Source: Acholoe squamosa (taxonomy: Eukaryota > Annelida > Polychaeta > Phyllodocida > Polynoidae). From it: a stretch of DNA of 64,000 bases. This document shows positions 61,831-64,000 of this stretch, in pieces. The first letter of the stretch is position 1. Each line of letters starts with the position of its first letter. The stretch is taken from the NCBI GenBank assembly GCA_949317995.1, contig OX439041.1:17577501-17641500 (forward strand), in the 5' to 3' direction. Under the pieces are notes generated by a model, which was given only the letters and a program-made list of their open reading frames with translations, ran no database searches and was not told the DNA's origin. The position numbers were made by a program, and so were the translations under genes.

Positions 61831-64000
61831 AAGAGGCCTTAATATCATTACCCTAAATGCACAGAGTCTAAGGGACAAACATGAATACCTGAGTACAGAA
61901 TTATTAGGACTGGATTATATTGGAATCACAGAGACATGGTTGAAACCAGGTATCCCCAATGGTCAGTTGTACATACGTGACATGACACTAATAAGGAATG
62001 ATAGGAGAAGAGGAAAAAGAGGAGGTGTAGCTTTCTATGTTAGTAATACCTATGCACCATATACTGAGGTAATAGAGGAATTTACTATAGTCAACAAACA
62101 TATAGAATGTTTGTGTATTAAAACGTGTTTTCCTGGACAAAAATACCGTATATTATTTGTCATTTACAGACCACCGAAGGGTAAGGTTGGCAAGTGTTAC
62201 GATTTCCTATCCCAATGTCTAAGTAATAAAATAGTTGAAAATAGAGAGTTATGGCTAATGGGGGATTACAATGTCAATGCAAGAAGTAGAAATTGTGCCA
62301 AATTCAGAATAATGAGTAAATTTTTAAAGGCGAATAAGTTGAAATATTTGAGAACTGGTCCAACATACTATCATCCTCACGGTCGTTCTATACTAGATCA
62401 TTTTTATACGAATAGTAAAAATGTAAAAGAAGTTGGACTTTGGAATGACATCTGTGGGGACCATGTCCCGGTATATGTGATAAGGAAGCAAGTTATGGTT
62501 AAAAAACAACCCAAAGTAACTGTTATAGGCAGGGATTATCGCAACTTTTCGAAATTGGCACTGGATAATTACATGAGTGAACAAGATTGGACATTAGTCA
62601 ATACTCCTGATAGCACGGAAGTCGAGATATATAATATGATTGTGTCAAATGTAGAGACATATCTGAATCAAAACCATCCTATCAGAACACGGGTAGTACG
62701 GCAGAATGATGTATTTTTTGATGAGCATATCAATAGATTGATTGCTAAGAAAAAAAGATGTTTCAAAAAAGCCCGTAAGGCCGTCGACAGACATCACAAT
62801 CAATATATAATTATGGCGAAGAGACTAAAAAAGTCTATAAAGGTCAAACTTGATGCAAAACGTAAGAGAATCACTTTGTATAATTTGAACAAATATAAAA
62901 ATGATCCAAAGCGTTTTTGGAAGGTCATAAACAGTAACTGGAAAGGTAAAGACGTGAATCCAGTAATATGCCTGAAATATACTGATGGCAGTAGTGTGGA
63001 AAAAGACAGTATTGCAAATTATATTAATAAATATTATGTTGAGATTGGAAATAAGCTTGCTGAGAAATTTAAAGACAATGTTCCTTATATACCGGATTTT
63101 CCAGGATGTGATGTGGAAATGAGTATGGATAATATTACGAGTGCCTCTTGTATAAAGGTATTGAAGATATTGGATGGAAGTAAGAGCTCCTGTATCACAC
63201 ATGTAAGAACTAGTGTTTTGCGTGAGTGTTTAATAACCAGGCCGAATCTATTGCAGGAGTTCATAAACAGATCGTTATCTCTAGGGAATATCCCGAGTGA
63301 TTTAAAGATAGGATATGTTGTACCTTTACCTAAAGACGGACCACTTAGCGATGTCACCAATTGGAGGCCAATCACAATGACGAATATGTTTTCTAAACTA
63401 ATTGAAAAGCATGTACATGCCCAACTTATGAGGCATCTAATTAATAATGACATAATAAGTGAAAAACAATATGGCTTTATGCCTGGTAGATCTACAGTAA
63501 ATGCAACGTTCGGTCTAACTCAATATCTATGTGAAGCCAGGAATAGAGGTGATTTCTCTGTGGTGATATTTCTTGACCTGAAAAAGGCCTTCAATACGGT
63601 TAATCTGGACATTATGTTATTAAAACTACAGCATATTGGGTGCGATATGAGTTGTATAAGATGGATGAAAAGTTTCTTGATGAATAGGTATCAGGTAACT
63701 AAAGCGAATGGAGATACATCAACGCAAAGAATACTGACCTGTGGTGTGGCACAGGGCACTGTATTAGGCCCTCTACTTTTTATCATATACTTAAATGATG
63801 TTATAAATTGCTTCCAAAACAGTGAGTATTATCTATATGCGGATGATATAGCCGTCGTATTGAATGGCCGTAGTACAGATATAATGGCTGAATTAGTTCA
63901 GGCAGATCTCATGAGAGTACAAAAATGGTGTGAAAAAAATATGCTCACGATGAACGTAAAAAAGACCAAAGCACTATGGTGTCACTCTGACAGAATAAGA
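61799..64000 (+). CDS. Second LINE: ORF2 endonuclease/RT, 3' end beyond the window
   Basis: Open from an ATG at 61799 to the window end without a stop. Endonuclease motifs: ITLNAQSLRDK, GITETWLKP, VIYRPPKG, LMGDYNVNARS, ILDHFYTNS and GDHVPV (Gly instead of the usual Ser before Asp-His). Reverse transcriptase: VTNWRPITMTNMFSKLIEKH, QYGFMPGRSTVNA, FLDLKKAFNTV, GVAQGTVLGPLLFIIYLNDV and catalytic YADD (YLYADDIAVV). It is clearly distinct from the ORF2 at 46592-49411 although of the same broad group. There is no ORF1 upstream, because polymerase sequence directly precedes it, so the insertion is 5' truncated at or near the ORF2 start. Confidence 0.88.
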   Translation, partial: MYKSPRDIKTERGLNIITLNAQSLRDKHEYLSTELLGLDYIGITETWLKPGIPNGQLYIRDMTLIRNDRRRGKRGGVAFYVSNTYAPYTEVIEEFTIVNKHIECLCIKTCFPGQKYRILFVIYRPPKGKVGKCYDFLSQCLSNKIVENRELWLMGDYNVNARSRNCAKFRIMSKFLKANKLKYLRTGPTYYHPHGRSILDHFYTNSKNVKEVGLWNDICGDHVPVYVIRKQVMVKKQPKVTVIGRDYRNFSKLALDNYMSEQDWTLVNTPDSTEVEIYNMIVSNVETYLNQNHPIRTRVVRQNDVFFDEHINRLIAKKKRCFKKARKAVDRHHNQYIIMAKRLKKSIKVKLDAKRKRITLYNLNKYKNDPKRFWKVINSNWKGKDVNPVICLKYTDGSSVEKDSIANYINKYYVEIGNKLAEKFKDNVPYIPDFPGCDVEMSMDNITSASCIKVLKILDGSKSSCITHVRTSVLRECLITRPNLLQEFINRSLSLGNIPSDLKIGYVVPLPKDGPLSDVTNWRPITMTNMFSKLIEKHVHAQLMRHLINNDIISEKQYGFMPGRSTVNATFGLTQYLCEARNRGDFSVVIFLDLKKAFNTVNLDIMLLKLQHIGCDMSCIRWMKSFLMNRYQVTKANGDTSTQRILTCGVAQGTVLGPLLFIIYLNDVINCFQNSEYYLYADDIAVVLNGRSTDIMAELVQADLMRVQKWCEKNMLTMNVKKTKALWCHSDRIR

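Overview
This looks like animal genomic DNA, most likely from a marine invertebrate; I cannot name the species. It has spliced genes with canonical GT/AG junctions, LINE and Gypsy retrotransposons, abundant TA-flanked short inverted-repeat elements and a hierarchical satellite. The one gene I can assign to the ordinary host repertoire is mitochondrial proline dehydrogenase (PRODH) on the minus strand: exon 1 at 19989-20366, exon 2 at 12016-12224, a 7.8 kb intron between them, and a promoter-like block just upstream. Further PRODH exons were not recognised in 1-12015. From 1 to about 20.8 kb the non-coding DNA is largely old repeats, above all one MITE-like family whose ends read TACCGTAATCTCCCGCGTA and which occurs at least nine times in this part.

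From about 20.8 kb the character changes: two near-perfect inverted repeats, minisatellites, a 3.6 kb satellite (120-bp monomer with 480- and 797-bp higher-order periods), and then a markedly AT-rich block. That block carries a cluster resembling a mid-size linear dsDNA virus or Polinton/adintovirus-like element. The best anchor is a protein-primed-type family B DNA polymerase (58606-61830). Directly upstream is a virion-like protein of a family I associate with such elements (57677-58606), then two paralogous Cys-rich RING-like genes and several acidic or zinc-finger proteins (34537-36676). Several genes in the block appear spliced: an 85-aa three-exon gene (32684-33524) and a 380-aa three-exon mucin-like type I membrane glycoprotein on the minus strand (28266-30382).

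The block has been invaded repeatedly. A Gypsy/Metaviridae LTR element (37137-55823; 365-bp LTRs with one difference; ATAT target duplication; tRNA-His-type primer site) sits inside one RING-like gene. It has gag, a textbook -1 frameshift signal, pol, and two unusual downstream ORFs. A complete-looking LINE (43886-49709; target duplication AAGGA) is nested inside the Gypsy integrase. Its ORF1 carries a clear NADAR domain, a fold known in ADP-ribose/NAD chemistry. A second LINE (about 61799 to the window end) truncates the DNA polymerase gene. Order of events: AT-rich element first, then Gypsy, then LINE.

The most novel points are the NADAR-bearing LINE ORF1, the spliced mucin-like glycoprotein next to a viral-type polymerase cluster (its stop codon and poly(A) signal lie in an old MITE end), the irregular GCGTTCGAGTG array, and the two accessory ORFs of the Gypsy element.
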